A stretch of DNA of 64,000 nucleotides from CAYZJV01 sp964616275 (GTDB lineage Bacteria; Spirochaetota; Spirochaetia; Sphaerochaetales; Sphaerochaetaceae): positions 7,602-71,601 of the forward strand of contig CAZTUL010000001.1 in assembly GCA_964616275.1 (NCBI GenBank), given 5' to 3'. This document shows positions 1 to 9,648 of this stretch, piece after piece (positions within the stretch are counted from its first letter, which is position 1; each line of letters starts with the position of its first letter). The notes beneath the pieces are model-generated. The model had not been told where the DNA came from, ran no database searches, and saw nothing but the letters and a program-made list of their open reading frames with translations. The translations under genes and the position numbers were made by a program.

Positions 1-1
1 C

Positions 2-1693
2 AGTATGCCGAAACCGGAACCTAGTCGGCAAACAGCTAGTCAGAAACCAGCATCACAGAGTTCTTCATTACCTGTTGCTGAGACGAAATCACAGGAACCT
101 TCATCTGCGCATGAGCGAGTTGTAACACAGACTCGGATGGTCGATGATTTTCATAGTGCTGATGATACTGACGATGCAGATGATGATTCCGAAGAGGACA
201 TGGATCAGATAAGTGGAGTTGGTGGTCTGGTTTCTTCGAATGCTGGATCATCTGCTTTATTGTCTCGAAATAAATTACGGTATAACTTCCCTTCGGATGA
301 TTTACTCGAAACCTATCCGGATCATGTGACCGACATTGATGCAGAGACTCAAGCTGCTGGTGAGAATCTTATTCTTACACTTAAACAATTCAAGATTGAT
401 GCGACACTCATGAAGATAGTGAAAGGTCCAACGGTTACCATGTTTGAAGTTTCGCCTGCACCCGGAGTGCGCGTGAGTTCAATAATAAGCCTATCAGATA
501 ACATTGCTCTACAACTCGCAGCCAGACAGGTTCGCATTGTTGCACCCATTCCAGGGAAACAGGCAGTGGGCATTGAAGTACCGAACCGTGACCGAGCAAT
601 CATTGGATTCAAGGATTTGTTGCCGACGATTGATGCAAAAGCGTATCAAGTCCCTATGATTTTAGGAAGAAAGATTACTGGCGAACCGGTTGTCATCGAG
701 ATTACCCAGACACCACATTTACTTATCGCTGGTGCTACGGGAAGTGGAAAGTCGGTGTGTGTTAATTCGCTGATTAGTTCAATTCTCTATCGTAGATCGC
801 CGAAAGAGGTGAGACTGATATTGGTGGACCCCAAGATTGTGGAGCTTCGTGTGTACAATGGTATTCCTCATTTGCTCACACCTGTGATTACTGAACCAAA
901 GAAAACCATTAAAGCACTCGAATTCTGTCTCTATGAAATGGATCGCAGATACAAATTATTGAATGCACTTGCAGTTCGGAATATCGCTGCCTATAACAAG
1001 AAAATTAAAGAGCTGAAACTTGCCCGTGAGAGACTTCCCTATATTGTAGTTGTGATTGATGAGTTCGCCGATCTCATGACAACTGTCGGTAAGGAGTTGG
1101 AAACCCTTTTGGCCCGTCTCGCAGCTATGGCTCGTGCTGTTGGTATTCACCTCGTTTTAGCAACACAGCGGCCTTCTGCGAACGTAATTACCGGAATTAT
1201 TAAATCAAATATTCCTTCGAGAATAGCTTTCATGGTAGCAAGCCAGATAGATAGCCGTATCATCATAGATGAAACTGGAGCTGAGAAATTGCTCGGGAGA
1301 GGCGATATGTTGTTCGCACCTGGGTGGGATCCGAATTCAGTACGTATACAAGGAGCTTTCCTTAGTGATGAAGAGGTGGAACGTGTTGTAGCCTATGCAA
1401 AGACTCAGGGAGAGCCGGATTATCTCGATGAAGCATTTTTTGAGGATGATGATTCCACTTCAAATAATGGTGATGATGACGATGAGACTGATGATTCAAG
1501 TGATGATGTCCTCATGGCGAAGGCCTTAAAAATTGTGGTTGAGCGACAAAGTGCCTCAGCGTCATATTTACAACGTCGACTTAAAATTGGATATAACCGG
1601 GCAGCACGTCTTGTCGAACAGATGGAAGATGATGGATATGTTGGTCCTGCTCGTGGAAGTAAGCCTCGTGAATTGTTGAAATTTCCCGATTGA
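2..1693 (+). CDS. ftsK: DNA translocase FtsK/SpoIIIE, 5' truncated by the window
   Basis: This is the cytoplasmic part of the FtsK/SpoIIIE DNA translocase, which pumps chromosome DNA through the division septum and helps resolve dimers. The frame is open to the window edge, so the ATG at position 5 is probably internal and the membrane-anchoring N-terminus lies outside. A Ser/Asp/Glu-rich linker comes first. The RecA-like motor follows, with Walker A GATGSGKS at nt 731-754 and a Walker B strand ending IDEFADL near nt 1045-1075, plus the family stretch LATQRPS. An acidic spacer (many GAT codons near nt 1440-1505) separates it from the C-terminal winged-helix gamma domain (SYLQRRLKIGYNRAA), which reads polar DNA motifs. 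Family assignment is secure; only the start is unknown. Confidence 0.95.
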   Translation, partial: SMPKPEPSRQTASQKPASQSSSLPVAETKSQEPSSAHERVVTQTRMVDDFHSADDTDDADDDSEEDMDQISGVGGLVSSNAGSSALLSRNKLRYNFPSDDLLETYPDHVTDIDAETQAAGENLILTLKQFKIDATLMKIVKGPTVTMFEVSPAPGVRVSSIISLSDNIALQLAARQVRIVAPIPGKQAVGIEVPNRDRAIIGFKDLLPTIDAKAYQVPMILGRKITGEPVVIEITQTPHLLIAGATGSGKSVCVNSLISSILYRRSPKEVRLILVDPKIVELRVYNGIPHLLTPVITEPKKTIKALEFCLYEMDRRYKLLNALAVRNIAAYNKKIKELKLARERLPYIVVVIDEFADLMTTVGKELETLLARLAAMARAVGIHLVLATQRPSANVITGIIKSNIPSRIAFMVASQIDSRIIIDETGAEKLLGRGDMLFAPGWDPNSVRIQGAFLSDEEVERVVAYAKTQGEPDYLDEAFFEDDDSTSNNGDDDDETDDSSDDVLMAKALKIVVERQSASASYLQRRLKIGYNRAARLVEQMEDDGYVGPARGSKPRELLKFPD

Positions 1694-1711
1694 CGGGTAA
1701 AGAGGAACAGT

Positions 1712-2536
1712 ATGGAATTTTCGGGAAAGCATGCAATTGTGAATGGTCGACTTGTTGAGGCAACTGAAGCTGCACTTTCTGTTCAGGATCGTGAACTCCA
1801 GTATGGTTTTGGTGTATATGAGTCATTGCGGATTATTCAGGGTACCCTGGTGTACCCCCTTGAGCATATTGATCGTCTTTTTTATTCTGCTGATGGTATT
1901 GGACTTCGTCACGCATTTACACATGAATCGGTATATCATTGGCTTAATCAGCTGATAGCTGCAGATAAAATTGAAGAGGCTTCCATACGAATTCTTCTCA
2001 TGGGTGGAGTAGATGCCCGATTATTTATTACCGCATCACCCTTGCTGGCGTATCCAGAATCTTTCTACTCTGAGGGTATCAAGACCGTTTCATACGAGGG
2101 CGAACGGCTGCTTCCCCAGTATAAGACATGCTCGTTACTTATGAATTATCTCGCTCTGCGACACGCGGGCACACAAGGAGCTTTTGAGGCGTTGTTGGTT
2201 GATCGGCGAAAACTCGTCTTAGAGGGAACGCGAAGTAATCTCTTTGTCTGTAAAAATACCACTGTATATACTGCTCCATCGAGTGATGTTCTTGAGGGAG
2301 TCACGCGCGATAAAATCTTGAAGGCTGTGGGAGAGCTCGGCTATACCGTGGTTTTTGAGGCCCCGTCGTATGCAGATATCTGTGCTGGGGTGTATGATGA
2401 GCTTTTCATTTCATCGACGAGCATGGGAGCCTTGCCTGTTGCCTCTTTTGATAATTTTGTGTTCCCAGAGATTGGAACGATAGCTCACCCCATTCATGCA
2501 CTCATTCGCCAATGGGAAGTCAATGCTCTACACTAA
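1712..2536 (+). CDS. class IV (fold IV) PLP aminotransferase
   Basis: A 274-residue fold-type IV PLP enzyme of the group containing branched-chain aminotransferase, D-amino-acid transaminase and aminodeoxychorismate lyase. The opening NGRLVEA...LQYGFGVYESLR is the typical family start. Lys138 in YKTCSLLMNYLA aligns with the Schiff-base lysine. LEGTRSNLFV and the GVTRDKIL stretch are the phosphate-binding and C-terminal family motifs. The ATG follows an AGAGGA ribosome-binding site and lies 18 nt after ftsK, suggesting co-transcription. The substrate cannot be chosen from sequence alone: branched-chain amino acid, D-amino acid and ADC-lyase activities all remain possible. Confidence 0.85.
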   Translation: MEFSGKHAIVNGRLVEATEAALSVQDRELQYGFGVYESLRIIQGTLVYPLEHIDRLFYSADGIGLRHAFTHESVYHWLNQLIAADKIEEASIRILLMGGVDARLFITASPLLAYPESFYSEGIKTVSYEGERLLPQYKTCSLLMNYLALRHAGTQGAFEALLVDRRKLVLEGTRSNLFVCKNTTVYTAPSSDVLEGVTRDKILKAVGELGYTVVFEAPSYADICAGVYDELFISSTSMGALPVASFDNFVFPEIGTIAHPIHALIRQWEVNALH

Positions 2537-2557
2537 TGTTCCGAAATGAAGTATTCT
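2529..2557 (+). promoter_or_regulatory. candidate promoter of the helicase gene, leaderless layout
   Basis: TACACT (2529-2534), a 17-bp spacer and TATTCT (2552-2557) end 6 nt before the helicase ATG, and no Shine-Dalgarno sequence precedes that ATG. The -35 is poor (3 of 6). The call rests mainly on the same spacing recurring at six other genes in the window. Confidence 0.35.
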
Positions 2558-2563
2558 TGATGC

Positions 2564-4406
2564 ATGAAATTCAAAGAATTACCACTACATGAAGATGTAA
2601 TGAAGGGGATAGAGGCTGCCGGCTTTACCGACTGCATGCCTGTGCAGGAGAAAGTCCTCCCCGGAGCCTTGCAGGGCAAGGATATTATGGCACAGTCAAA
2701 GACAGGGTCTGGTAAGACCGCTGTGTTTCTTATTACATTATTGCAAAAATTTGTTGAAGCACGTGATACTGCAAAAACACTACCGCCAGAGAAGGCCTAT
2801 TCGGTAAAACTACCCGTTGCCCTCATTGTGGCTCCCACACGAGAATTGGCCGTTCAAATTGAAGATGATGCACGAATTCTATCTTCAGGAATTCCCGAAT
2901 ATCGTATTGGATGCTTCTATGGCGGTGTTGGGTATGCAAAACAGGACAAACAAGTTGTTGAAGGAGTGGATCTCATCATTGGAACACCGGGAAGAATTCT
3001 CGACTATCAGCAGATGGGAAAACTTAATTTTAAATCCATAGATACCTTTGTTATTGATGAAGCAGACCGTCTTTTTGATATGGGTTTTTATCCCGATATT
3101 CAAAAGATGTTTAAGCTCATGGTTAAGCGTGAAGAACGACAGACCATGCTGTTTAGTGCTACGTTAGGAACCCGTGTACGGAATTTGGCTTGGGATTACA
3201 TGAATTCACCGCTGGAAATTGAGGTCCAACCCGAAGAGATTACCGTTAAGGCAATTACTCAGGAGCTGTATCATGTCTCGAAGGACGAAAAATTCAATCT
3301 TTTTTTACGGTTGATGTCTCGAGAGAATGCTTCGAATGCGTTGGTGTTCACCAATACCAAGGCTAAGGCTGTCGAAATAAGTAAGCGTCTCAATGTGAAT
3401 GGCTATACTACACAATATCTTATGGGGGATCTTCCGCAGAGCAAACGACTGCAGGTGATCAATCGTATGAAATCGGGTGAGTTGCGATTTCTGGTAGCAA
3501 CAGATGTAGCAGCCAGAGGGTTGCAGATTGATGATCTTGAACTTGTAGTAAACTACGATATTCCTGAAGATTTTGAAAGTTATGTACACCGAATAGGACG
3601 AACCGCACGAGCGGGAAAATCGGGAAAAGCTATTACGCTTGCATGTGAACAATTTGTCTATGGACTTGAAGCCATAGAGAATTATATCCAGATGAAGATC
3701 CCTGTGATGTGGGCAGAAGAGGCTGCACTTCCACTCGTTGAAGACAAGAGTGCACATATGCGATTTCGTGATCTTGTTTCAGAACGTGAATTTGCATCTC
3801 GAGGAGGCCAATCCCGAGGAGGCCAATCCCGCGGTNNNNNNNNNNNNNNNNNNNNNNNNNNNNNNNNNNNNNNNNNNNNNNNNNNNNNNNNNNNNNNNNN
3901 NNNNNNNNNNNNNNNNNNNNNNNNNNNNNNNNNNNCGCGGTACGTCAGGTCGAGGAAAATCGAAGCGAGGAACGACTCCTGCAAAATCAGGTTCCCGAAC
4001 CACAAAGAAAGCTGGGCCAAAACAGGAGATTGGAAAGAGTCAAAAGCCAGCTCCAGCAAAAAAACGCAGTGAAATCAAGAAGCCTGTAAAGAGAAGCAAA
4101 AGCTATACAGAAATTCAAAAGATGAATTTTGAAGAGCGTATCGCATACTACAGACAGGTGTATGCTACAGAAGGAAAGCCGGAAGTAAAAACAGAAGCTT
4201 CCAAGCACACACAGAACAATTCAAAACCGAAATCTTCGCATACTGGGAAACCCAAGAAGCGGACATCTCGTGTAAAGCAGAGTCCACAAGAGAGTCAAGG
4301 GGCAGTTCCTGTAAAGAAACCTGTTGCTCCGGAAGTTCCTTCAACCCCTCAGAAGAAACAGAGCTTGTTAGCTCGGTTATTCAAGAGGAAGAAAGGGGAT
4401 GCTTAA
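2564..4406 (+). CDS. DEAD-box ATP-dependent RNA helicase, interrupted by an assembly gap
   Basis: An RNA helicase that unwinds RNA duplexes, likely in ribosome assembly or mRNA decay. Domain 1 has the Q motif region, Walker A SKTGSGKT, DEAD box VIDEADRLFDMGF and SAT motif LFSATL. Domain 2 has the HRIGRTAR motif near nt 3590-3612. An RGGQS repeat region then runs into a 100-N gap. After the gap the frame that continues the protein (RGTSGRGKSKRG, then a long Lys/Arg-rich tail ending RLFKRKKGDA) is shifted by one relative to the drawn gap. The gap begins and ends on codon boundaries, so a true gap length divisible by three restores one reading frame to the stop at 4404-4406. An apparent stop at 4072 in the other frame is an artefact. 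The stop overlaps the next gene by 8 nt. Confidence 0.85.
3800..3829 (+). repeat. tandem 15-bp repeat encoding RGGQS
   Basis: Two perfect tandem copies of a 15-bp unit (3800-3814 and 3815-3829, each coding Arg-Gly-Gly-Gln-Ser) are followed by CGCGGT and then the N run. CGCGGT also reappears right after the gap. The array is probably longer and caused the assembly break. RGG repeats bind RNA in many helicases. Confidence 0.8.
3836..3935. other. scaffold gap (100 N)
   Basis: Exactly 100 N bases, the usual placeholder for a gap of unknown size. It lies inside the RGG-repeat part of the helicase gene. The frames on both sides require the real length to be a multiple of three. Confidence 0.98.
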
Positions 4407-6117
4407 GCGATTTATCGGCTACTATAGGCCGTACGGTACATTATTTTTTCTAGACATGGGAGCAGCTGTTATTGGATCGTTGCTCTCTGTTATGTTTCCT
4501 CAGCTCACTCGTGAATTACTCCGAACCTACATTCCAAATCATGATTGGTCTATGATGCTGATAATATTCGGTGCAATGATTGGGGTGTATCTGGTGCAGA
4601 CTCTCTGTACCTACGTCCGTGTCCGGTGGGGCCATCAGTTGGGGGTGCTCATGGAGAGCGACATGAGACAGGATATTTTTAGTCACCTGCAAAGGCTCTC
4701 TTTTAGATATTTTGATAAAACCAAGACAGGGCACCTGATGTCGCGAATCACGAATGACCTGTTCATGATTACTGAAGTAGCACACCATGGTCCTGAGGAT
4801 TTGCTTATATCGGTAGTTGTGATTATCGGAGCCTATACAGTTATGTTTATCAACAGTGTCTCATTGGCTTTGATATCTCTCATTCCGCTTCCGTTTATGC
4901 TCTTTTTTGGGATGTATTACGGACAGAGATTAAAGGCTGGTTTCAGAGAAGTTCGTACTACTGTAGCCGACGTTAATTCGGTTGTGGAAAACTCAATTCA
5001 GGGAGTACGGGAGGTTCAATCATTTACGAGTGAAGGGTATGAGCGACAAAAATTCAAGCAGGTAAATACCATTTTTAAAGATGCACGGAGCAACCAGTAT
5101 CGAGTGATGGCTCGGTATGAATCAATCATGATGCTTCTTCGTGAACTCTATTATGTAATTACAGTTGCAGGGGGAGCAATACTCATCTATCTAGGTAAAA
5201 TCCCTGTGTACGAACTCGTTACATTTATACTGTATGTTGGCGTGGTGTTACCGCCTATTGACCGGCTTATTCACTTTACCGAGCAAATGCAGCAGGGAAT
5301 GGCTTCCTTTGAGCGTTTTGTTGAGGTGATGGATATTCAGAGTGATATTGAGGATCTGCCTCATGCAGTTGATTTGGCAGTTTTATCGGGAGATATTCAG
5401 TTCAACAAAGTCAAATTTCACTATGATTCAGATGGTGATAATGTACTTGCGGGGATTGATCTGACAATTCCAGGCGGTAGTACCGTAGCAATAGTAGGCG
5501 AGTCCGGTGTGGGAAAGAGTACCTTGGTGTCGCTCATCCCTCGATTTTATGAACCGGTCGAGGGACAGATAGTGATTGATGGTCAGAACATCGCAGAGGT
5601 GAAAAAGGCTTCGTTGAGGCGGCAGATTGGATTTGTTCAACAGAATGTATTCCTGTTTGATGGTTCAATACGGGAAAACCTTGCCTACGGAAAGAACGAT
5701 GCTGCCGACGATGAAATGTGGCACGCATTAGAACAGGCAAATCTTGCCGATTTCATACAGACACTTCCAGATGGATTGAACACTGAAGTGGGAGAACGAG
5801 GTACTCGCCTCTCAGGAGGGCAGAAACAGCGGCTCTCTATTGCTCGGGTATTTTTAAAAAATCCTCCTATTCTAATATTTGATGAAGCGACCTCTTCGCT
5901 CGATACTGAATCTGAATTCCAGATTCAGAGTGCTTTCAAACGATTGGCTGAGGGAAGAACTGCAATTGTTATTGCTCACCGCTTGACGACCGTCCGGGAT
6001 GCCGACATCATCTATGTATTAGCTGGGGGAGGTGTCGCCGAGTCGGGCAATCATGATACACTGCTGGCTAAAGGTGGAGCATATGCACGACTCTATCGGA
6101 ATCAGGAACTTCGCTAA
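4399..6117 (+). CDS. ABC exporter, fused membrane and ATPase domains (MsbA/LmrA-like)
   Basis: A 572-residue half-transporter that works as a homodimer or heterodimer in the inner membrane and exports lipids, drugs or peptides. Residues 1 to about 310 form the six-helix membrane domain with the family stretch RYFDKTKTGHLMSRITND. The nucleotide-binding domain follows, with Walker A GESGVGKS near residue 367, signature LSGGQKQR, Walker B ILIFDEATSSLD and the switch histidine in VIAHRL. The start overlaps the helicase stop by 8 nt. The acyltransferase gene follows after 15 nt, which fits a lipid-related role but does not prove one. It is a single half-transporter; no partner gene is adjacent. 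Confidence 0.9.
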   Translation: MLKRFIGYYRPYGTLFFLDMGAAVIGSLLSVMFPQLTRELLRTYIPNHDWSMMLIIFGAMIGVYLVQTLCTYVRVRWGHQLGVLMESDMRQDIFSHLQRLSFRYFDKTKTGHLMSRITNDLFMITEVAHHGPEDLLISVVVIIGAYTVMFINSVSLALISLIPLPFMLFFGMYYGQRLKAGFREVRTTVADVNSVVENSIQGVREVQSFTSEGYERQKFKQVNTIFKDARSNQYRVMARYESIMMLLRELYYVITVAGGAILIYLGKIPVYELVTFILYVGVVLPPIDRLIHFTEQMQQGMASFERFVEVMDIQSDIEDLPHAVDLAVLSGDIQFNKVKFHYDSDGDNVLAGIDLTIPGGSTVAIVGESGVGKSTLVSLIPRFYEPVEGQIVIDGQNIAEVKKASLRRQIGFVQQNVFLFDGSIRENLAYGKNDAADDEMWHALEQANLADFIQTLPDGLNTEVGERGTRLSGGQKQRLSIARVFLKNPPILIFDEATSSLDTESEFQIQSAFKRLAEGRTAIVIAHRLTTVRDADIIYVLAGGGVAESGNHDTLLAKGGAYARLYRNQELR

Positions 6118-6132
6118 TAGGAGGTCTTTGTC

Positions 6133-6891
6133 TTGAAATATATTCATATAGCCCTCGCCATACTTATTGTTATCCCCACATTTATTTTTTCAGTATTTGT
6201 TGGTATGTTACCAGCTGCTGTTTTGAGGTTGCTCGGAGCCCATGATTCCTCTAAACGTTGGATGCGGCTCAATGGGACTAACATTGCGCGAATTATATTA
6301 TGGTCATTGAATATTCGGATTGTGGCTAGAGGGTTGGACCATATTCCTCAAGAAGGAAGTGCAGTTTGCTTCGTGGCGAATCACCAGAGTGCACTGGATA
6401 TTCCGGCTGTGCTTGCTGGATTGCGTATCTGGCCTGGATTTATTGCAAAGGCGGAACTACAGAAAGTACCAATTCTCAGTACCTGGATAAAAGCCATGAA
6501 TTGCGTGTACATAGATCGAAATAGTCCTCGCTCATCGATTGGGGCGATTCTCAAAGGTGTTGAGCATATCCGTAATGGAATCCCTATGTTTGTATTCCCA
6601 GAAGGGACAAGAAGCAAGACCGGAGCTTTAGGTGAATTTAAGTCGGGAAGTCTGAAGCTTGCTACACGTGCTAAGGCAATTATTGTTCCTATTACGATAG
6701 ATGGAACACGTATTGGATTGGAACATAAGCATGGAGTTCGTCGAGTTCAGGTCGTTATTTCCGTTTCCGAACCGATACCGACAGCTGACTTGGATGAAGA
6801 TGAGCTCAAGGTTCTTCCTCACGTGGTATATGGAGCAATCGAGCAGCAGTTCAAATCCATTGTGCAACAGGCGGTAGAGCAGCATGATTGA
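6133..6891 (+). CDS. plsC: 1-acyl-sn-glycerol-3-phosphate acyltransferase (PlsC family)
   Basis: This enzyme acylates lysophosphatidate to phosphatidate in phospholipid synthesis at the inner membrane. It has an N-terminal membrane segment (residues 5-25), the catalytic H-x4-D motif as NHQSALD (His84, Asp89) and the substrate-binding FPEGTRS motif near residue 154. Length (252) is normal. The start is a TTG preceded by a strong TAGGAGG site 8 nt upstream; no ATG fits better. It overlaps the next gene by 8 nt. Confidence 0.88.
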   Translation: MKYIHIALAILIVIPTFIFSVFVGMLPAAVLRLLGAHDSSKRWMRLNGTNIARIILWSLNIRIVARGLDHIPQEGSAVCFVANHQSALDIPAVLAGLRIWPGFIAKAELQKVPILSTWIKAMNCVYIDRNSPRSSIGAILKGVEHIRNGIPMFVFPEGTRSKTGALGEFKSGSLKLATRAKAIIVPITIDGTRIGLEHKHGVRRVQVVISVSEPIPTADLDEDELKVLPHVVYGAIEQQFKSIVQQAVEQHD

Positions 6892-8305
6892 GGTTTCTCA
6901 CCTCTCTTTTACCTATAAATCCTATGCCGGTCGTGTGAATAAACCGGTCTTCCAGGATATCAATCTATCGGTGAAACAGGGAGAGCGTATTCTTATCCTA
7001 GGAGCTCCCGATAGTGGAAAATCTACCATGGCCCGAATTCTCTGTAATTTGGTTCCACGATACATTGAGGGAACTCTTACCGGAACCATTCATATGAACG
7101 ACAAACCCATTCAGGATCTTGCTCCGTGGGAATTAACCAATATATGTACGTTGGTTGCTCAAAACCCTCAAGAACAACTGCTTATGACCACCTGTGCGGA
7201 TGAAGTCGCATTTCCCCTCGAGTCTCTTGGTGTACGGAGAGAAGATTTGGTGAGTTCAGTGCACAGTTCCCTTCATAAGTGGGGACTTAGTGAGATGATT
7301 GAGGTAAATCCCCAGGAATTGAGTGGGGGTGAACGTAAACGGTTGCTTGTCGCAGTTGCCGAGGCAATCAATGCTCCTGTGTGGATCATGGACGAGCCTT
7401 TTGATGATCTTGATGAGTCATGGCGCACTCAATTACTCCAGACGATTATGCATCATGAGGGAACCGTTGTGGTATTTGCCTCTCGGTATCTAGAGGAATT
7501 TCGAGGTAGTTTTTCCTCTTACTATCTGATTGATCAAGGTACTCTGGTAAAAGGGAGTGAGGAGGATATCGTAATTGCTTTTGATAAAGCATGTGATTTC
7601 CAGTTTGCTGCCCACGATGCAGAGATTTTAATACCTGAGAAGCATAGATTGCAGGCTCAGGACCTTGTTATTGTGCATCCGCGACGTTCTGTTTCCTCCA
7701 CAGCACCTTTTACGCTCAAAGTCCCCAATATTTCCATTGAATCAGGGGAGGTTGTTGCTCTGGTTGGTCCAAATGGATCGGGGAAAAGTACGTTGAGTAG
7801 AGTGCTCTGTGGTCTTGATCCTGTTTCGCAGGGTGATATTTTATACAATGAAAAACCCATGAGTGATAAGGCTCTTCGCTCTCGGATCGGCTATCTATTC
7901 CAGAATCCAGATTTTGGAATTTTTCTCCCTACAGTAAAAGATGAGCTGGGATGGTCTTTACGGCATACTAGTCAACTCACTACATTTGAGCAAGAAGAAT
8001 TGATTGCTTCGAGTGCAGCTCTATTTCATCTTCACGGTGAAGACAATCCGACTACCATGAGTTATGGAGCACGCAAACACCTACAGGCTGCTGTCTACTA
8101 TGTGTTGAATAGGCCCTTCTACATTCTCGATGAGCTCGATAGCGGGGTTACCTACGCTGCTGCGTTTGAAATTGTTTCTCTCCTACGTCAACGAGGAGCT
8201 GGTATTATACTGATTACCCATGATCGTGCTTTTGCGAATCACATAGCTGAGAGACAGTACTCGATAGTTGATGGTGTGGTATATGAGCGTGAGGTGGGAG
8301 CATGA
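6884..8305 (+). CDS. ECF-type transporter ATPase with two fused ABC domains
   Basis: The energizing ATPase of an energy-coupling-factor vitamin or metal importer. Two ABC domains are fused in 473 residues. The first is complete: Walker A GAPDSGKST at 40-48, signature LSGGERKR and Walker B VWIMDEPFDDLD. The second has an intact Walker A GPNGSGKST, but its signature is SYGARKH in place of LSGGQ. Its Walker B region reads YILDELDSG. In separate-subunit systems these would be EcfA1 and EcfA2. It overlaps plsC by 8 nt and the T-component gene by 4 nt, so the importer subunits are translationally coupled. Confidence 0.85.
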   Translation: MIEVSHLSFTYKSYAGRVNKPVFQDINLSVKQGERILILGAPDSGKSTMARILCNLVPRYIEGTLTGTIHMNDKPIQDLAPWELTNICTLVAQNPQEQLLMTTCADEVAFPLESLGVRREDLVSSVHSSLHKWGLSEMIEVNPQELSGGERKRLLVAVAEAINAPVWIMDEPFDDLDESWRTQLLQTIMHHEGTVVVFASRYLEEFRGSFSSYYLIDQGTLVKGSEEDIVIAFDKACDFQFAAHDAEILIPEKHRLQAQDLVIVHPRRSVSSTAPFTLKVPNISIESGEVVALVGPNGSGKSTLSRVLCGLDPVSQGDILYNEKPMSDKALRSRIGYLFQNPDFGIFLPTVKDELGWSLRHTSQLTTFEQEELIASSAALFHLHGEDNPTTMSYGARKHLQAAVYYVLNRPFYILDELDSGVTYAAAFEIVSLLRQRGAGIILITHDRAFANHIAERQYSIVDGVVYEREVGA

Positions 8306-9072
8306 CGACTAGTACGTTTGTAGCAGGAAACGGTATCCTCTATGCCCTCGATGCCCGAGCAAAACTACTGCTTGTGCTGCTGATGTGTGTGCTTGTTTTC
8401 TTTCCATTGTCGCAACTTGGACTGTGGGTAATTTTTCTCAGCACTCTGCTCATGGCCTGGCGTGCCACTGGATTCCGGCAAGCACTGCAGCCACTGCGTT
8501 CCATAGCTTTCATCCTTATTATCATGGTGCTTTTTACACCAATAACGTATCGTGGTGGTACTGTTCTGATTCACATTGGAGATTGGAACCTGGTAACCCA
8601 AGAGGCTCTTTGGAATCTAAGTACCTTAATGGCACGATTCCTTGCGATTACCTATATTTGTACCCTATACGTGTGGACTACCCCCATGGCCGATATCAAT
8701 CTGGCACTTCGATGGTATGGGCTTTCGTTCCAAGCAGCCATGGTACTCACTCTGGCGTTTCGGTTTATCCCGTTTATTGCCGATTCCTTTCGCATGATTC
8801 AGGACTCACATGCTCTAAGAATGAGTGATGAGCAATCTGTGGGAAAAAGTCGGACTCAGCAGTTGAAGGATGCCATCCCTACGGTAACAGCGGCTCTCGT
8901 GTTCGCTCTAAAATCAATCCCTCATGTGGCGATGAGTCTAGAGCATCGTGGACTCGGTCGTAGTCCGAAACGAAGCAGTTATCGTCAGCTGAAAGCGAAG
9001 GGAGGCCTCTTTACCCAACTGCTGGTTTCAGTTATTATTCCGACAGTTTTTTGGATATTGTTCATTACCTAG
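8302..9072 (+). CDS. ecfT: ECF transporter T component (CbiQ/EcfT family)
   Basis: The membrane-embedded coupling subunit that links the ATPases to the substrate-binding S component. The 256-residue protein has about five hydrophobic segments. Near residue 155 it has the FIPFIADSFRMIQDSHALR region, and near 212 the MSLEHRGLGRS stretch, matching the two cytoplasmic coupling-helix motifs of this family. The start overlaps the ATPase stop (ATGA). The S component follows after 15 nt. Confidence 0.85.
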   Translation: MTTSTFVAGNGILYALDARAKLLLVLLMCVLVFFPLSQLGLWVIFLSTLLMAWRATGFRQALQPLRSIAFILIIMVLFTPITYRGGTVLIHIGDWNLVTQEALWNLSTLMARFLAITYICTLYVWTTPMADINLALRWYGLSFQAAMVLTLAFRFIPFIADSFRMIQDSHALRMSDEQSVGKSRTQQLKDAIPTVTAALVFALKSIPHVAMSLEHRGLGRSPKRSSYRQLKAKGGLFTQLLVSVIIPTVFWILFIT

Positions 9073-9087
9073 GAGAGGAGGATTTGC

Positions 9088-9633
9088 ATGGAACAGAAAG
9101 GTCCTGCGAATATGTCTGCATTGCGTATAGCACTTATGGCAGTGCTCACAGCAGTAGTCGTTGTTTTTACCCTCATTGTACGTGTGCCCACTCCGATAAA
9201 GGGATACATAAGTCTTTGTGATGTTATCATTACCTTCTCTGCCTTCCTGTTTGGTCCCTGGATAGCCGCTATTGCTGGAGGATTGGGTACAGGGATTGCA
9301 GATTTGATTGGCGGATATGCACAATGGGCCCCACTTTCCTTTGTTATTCATGGAGTACAGGGGTTGCTCATTGCACTCATTGCTCGAGCAGGGGTTAAGC
9401 AGGGTGTTCCAGGAGATGCCAAGCTTCCTATGATGATCTTAGGAGGGGTTGTGGGAATGATTGTCATGGCAGGTGGATACTACCTTGCCGGTGGTGTATT
9501 GTATGGGTTTGAACCGGCTCTTGTTGAGGTCCCTCTAAATCTCATCCAGAGTGGAGTTGGACTTGTTCTTGGTATCGCCGTTTCCAAGGCTGTGTTGAAA
9601 GCATACCCTCCTGTACGTGCTCTTGCCCTCTAG
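9088..9633 (+). CDS. ECF transporter S component, substrate unknown
   Basis: A 181-residue integral membrane protein resembling the Pfam family ECF-type riboflavin transporter S component (the HmpT/TIGR04002-like group). It shows the characteristic opening ALRIALMAVLTAVVVVFT, then YISLCDVIITFSAFLFGP and a glycine-rich LGTGIADLIGGYAQW stretch. It completes an ATPase-T-S importer. The family includes riboflavin, hydroxymethylpyrimidine and pyridoxine transporters. I see no riboswitch upstream that would decide the substrate. The start follows a GAGGAGG ribosome-binding site. Confidence 0.75.
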   Translation: MEQKGPANMSALRIALMAVLTAVVVVFTLIVRVPTPIKGYISLCDVIITFSAFLFGPWIAAIAGGLGTGIADLIGGYAQWAPLSFVIHGVQGLLIALIARAGVKQGVPGDAKLPMMILGGVVGMIVMAGGYYLAGGVLYGFEPALVEVPLNLIQSGVGLVLGIAVSKAVLKAYPPVRALAL

Positions 9634-9648
9634 ATAAAGGAATTAACC

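Noticed and set aside
3738..4406. A separate basic protein gene overlapping the helicase
   Set aside because: Its upstream half is an off-frame reading of the helicase; the downstream half is the helicase tail displaced by the gap length.
6884..9072. A cobalt importer (CbiOQ)
   Set aside because: No CbiM/CbiN or cobalamin riboswitch is present; the S component belongs to a vitamin-type family.
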